A stretch of DNA of 64,000 nt from Cellulomonas sp. WB94 (GTDB lineage: Bacteria; Actinomycetota; Actinomycetes; Actinomycetales; Cellulomonadaceae), in contig NZ_QEES01000002.1 of NCBI RefSeq assembly GCF_003115775.1, forward strand, positions 1,860,001-1,924,000, read 5' to 3'. Each line of letters opens with the position of its first letter. The first letter of the stretch is position 1. The position numbers and the translations under genes were made by a program. The notes beneath the pieces were generated by a model that was not told the DNA's origin, ran no database searches, and was given only the letters and a program-made list of their open reading frames with translations. Below are positions 63,063 through 64,000 of the stretch, in pieces.

Positions 63063-63107
63063 GCTCAGCGCGGGCTCATCGCGGACTCATCCGCGGGCTC
63101 AGCGCAG
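63063..63107. repeat. Four 11-12-bp repeats across the methyltransferase stop codon
   Basis: GCTCAGCGCGG, GCTCATCGCGG, ACTCATCCGCGG and GCTCAGCGCAG follow one another. The last contains the stop codon of the minus-strand methyltransferase gene; read on that strand every unit carries a TGA. Confidence 0.85.
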
Positions 63108-63674
63108 AGGGACGAATGCGTAGGAGCCGAGGTTGGTGGACACCAGCTCGTCGCCGTGGCGCTCGACGGCCCACAGCGTGGAGCGCACCGGGATGACCAT
63201 CCGGCCGCCGTCGGCGAGCTGGTCGCACAGCTCCGGCGGCAGCACCCGGGCCGACGCCGAGACGAGGATCCGCGACCAGCCGCCCTCGATCGGCCGTCCC
63301 AGGACGCCCGGCGTCGCGGGCTCGATGTGGGCCCAGCGCGTCGCCCAGGCGGCGAGGTTGGCGCTGCCCCAGGTCGCGAGCTCTGGCTCGAGCTCGAGCC
63401 CGAGGACCATGCCGGTGGGCCCGACGAGCCGGGCGAGGAGCGCCGTCGTCCAGCCCGAGCCGGAGCCGATGTCCAGCACGCGGCCACCGGTCGGCACGTG
63501 CAGGTAGCGCAGCATGACGGCCACGGTGCTCGGCTGCGAGCACGTCTGCCCGTTGCCTATGGGGAGCGGGTAGTCCTCGCGGGCCTGCGCTCGGCGCGCC
63601 TCCGGCAGGAACCGGCGTCGGTCCAGGTGCTTGATCGCCTCGTCGACGTCGAGCGCACGTTCCGGATCCGTCAT
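63099..63674 (-). CDS. Protein-L-isoaspartate O-methyltransferase-like protein
   Basis: 191 residues of SAM-dependent methyltransferase fold: LPIGNGQTCSQPSTVAVMLR at the N-terminus, as in PCMT, then motif I VLDIGSGSGWTTALLA, GLELEPEL and a C-terminal GGRMVIPV. PCMT enzymes repair isoaspartyl residues, but related short proteins may have other substrates. TACGCT lies exactly 6 nt before the ATG at 63674, again leaderless in appearance. Confidence 0.88.
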   Translation of the reverse strand: MTDPERALDVDEAIKHLDRRRFLPEARRAQAREDYPLPIGNGQTCSQPSTVAVMLRYLHVPTGGRVLDIGSGSGWTTALLARLVGPTGMVLGLELEPELATWGSANLAAWATRWAHIEPATPGVLGRPIEGGWSRILVSASARVLPPELCDQLADGGRMVIPVRSTLWAVERHGDELVSTNLGSYAFVPLR

Positions 63675-63691
63675 CTTCCGAGCGTAGGCAC

Positions 63692-64000
63692 TTACGGCAG
63701 GCGGCGGACGATCTCTGTGGGTCGAGTGACGGGCTTCTCGACCGGTTCGGCGAGGTGGGCCGGCGCTGCGCGGGGCTTGCGGCCGGGCCTGCCGGGGGTC
63801 CGACGCATCTCGATGCCCTCGAGGGTCGAGGCGCGCCACACCGCTCCGCCGTTGAGGCGGCCGTCCGGCGCGGGAAGCCAGGGAACCTTGCGCGAGAGCC
63901 ACACGCGGATGGTCGCGTGCTCGACGCCGAGGCGGTCGGCGAGCCGGCCGATGTCGTAGAGGTCGTCGAGTCCGTGCTGGCGCGGTGGGGTTGCAGGGGA
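63692..64000 (-). CDS. Helix-turn-helix DNA-binding protein (partial, 5' end beyond the window)
   Basis: The last 102 residues of a protein that enters from the right edge. LYDIGRLADRLGVEHATIRV followed by WLSRKVPWLPAPDGRLNG is a MerR- or excisionase-type winged helix-turn-helix, and the tail is arginine/proline-rich (GRPGRKPRAAPAH). The regulated genes are unknown. It ends 17 bp before the methyltransferase start, in the same direction. Confidence 0.7.
   Translation of the reverse strand, partial: SPATPPRQHGLDDLYDIGRLADRLGVEHATIRVWLSRKVPWLPAPDGRLNGGAVWRASTLEGIEMRRTPGRPGRKPRAAPAHLAEPVEKPVTRPTEIVRRLP

Overview
This looks like a chromosomal segment from a high-GC actinobacterium, most likely in or near Cellulomonas (inference). 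The evidence is the very GC-rich third-codon usage, the frequent GTG starts, a secreted GH6 cellulase behind a perfect CelR-type operator, a secreted GH26-like enzyme, a class I aldolase, pyruvate phosphate dikinase and a mycothiol-dependent-isomerase-like protein.

Layout. Positions 1-16062 are conserved core: a GT2-GtrA glycosyltransferase (cut by the left edge), a two-component system, a STAS protein, a PAP2 phosphatase, topA, a glycerol dehydrogenase, a Gfo/Idh/MocA oxidoreductase, a GAF/SpoIIE phosphatase, tmk-holB, a secreted hydrolase and tRNA-Thr(CGT). Positions 16687-23727 form a nested block of insertion sequences. Two inverted IS110 copies flank an IS30 element. The IS30 element contains an IS3 element, and the IS3 element contains an IS256 element. 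The boundaries, two target duplications and a restored reading frame can all be read directly. Positions 23982-26958 are a less GC-biased accessory islet with a HEPN-like protein, a convergent Mrr-like PD-QxK nuclease fused to a large unknown domain, and an IS3 relic. From 26987 to the right edge the chromosome is ordinary again: membrane and lipoproteins, cupredoxin, a frameshifted MarP-like protease, GH26, aldolase, CelR-controlled GH6, a large LuxR (LAL) regulator, two GT4 glycosyltransferases, PspC, an RsbW-like kinase, a ParA-like ATPase, an ECF sigma factor with a membrane partner, ppdK, a MarR/VOC divergon, small lipoproteins, acetyltransferase and DinB proteins, a stand-alone 5'-3' exonuclease, a large subtilase, a PCMT-like methyltransferase and a partial HTH protein.

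Functional links. A STAS antagonist, a PP2C/SpoIIE phosphatase and an RsbW-like kinase occur at three separate loci and could make one partner-switching pathway. GH6 and GH26 serve plant polysaccharide breakdown. Aldolase and PPDK serve glycolytic and gluconeogenic flux.

Most notable observations: (i) IS110 copies inserted exactly 9 bp outside both ends of an IS30 element, with a 233-bp leader that could encode a bridge RNA and a C-terminal XRE-like helix-turn-helix on the transposase; (ii) the HEPN-like/Mrr-like pair beside this block as a candidate defence islet; (iii) degenerate tandem repeats that begin in the last codons of at least seven genes and run past the stop codon; (iv) nine genes with a TANNNT hexamer 6-7 nt before the start codon, as expected of leaderless transcripts; (v) an apparent ACG start for ppdK. 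No CRISPR array, prophage or rRNA was seen.
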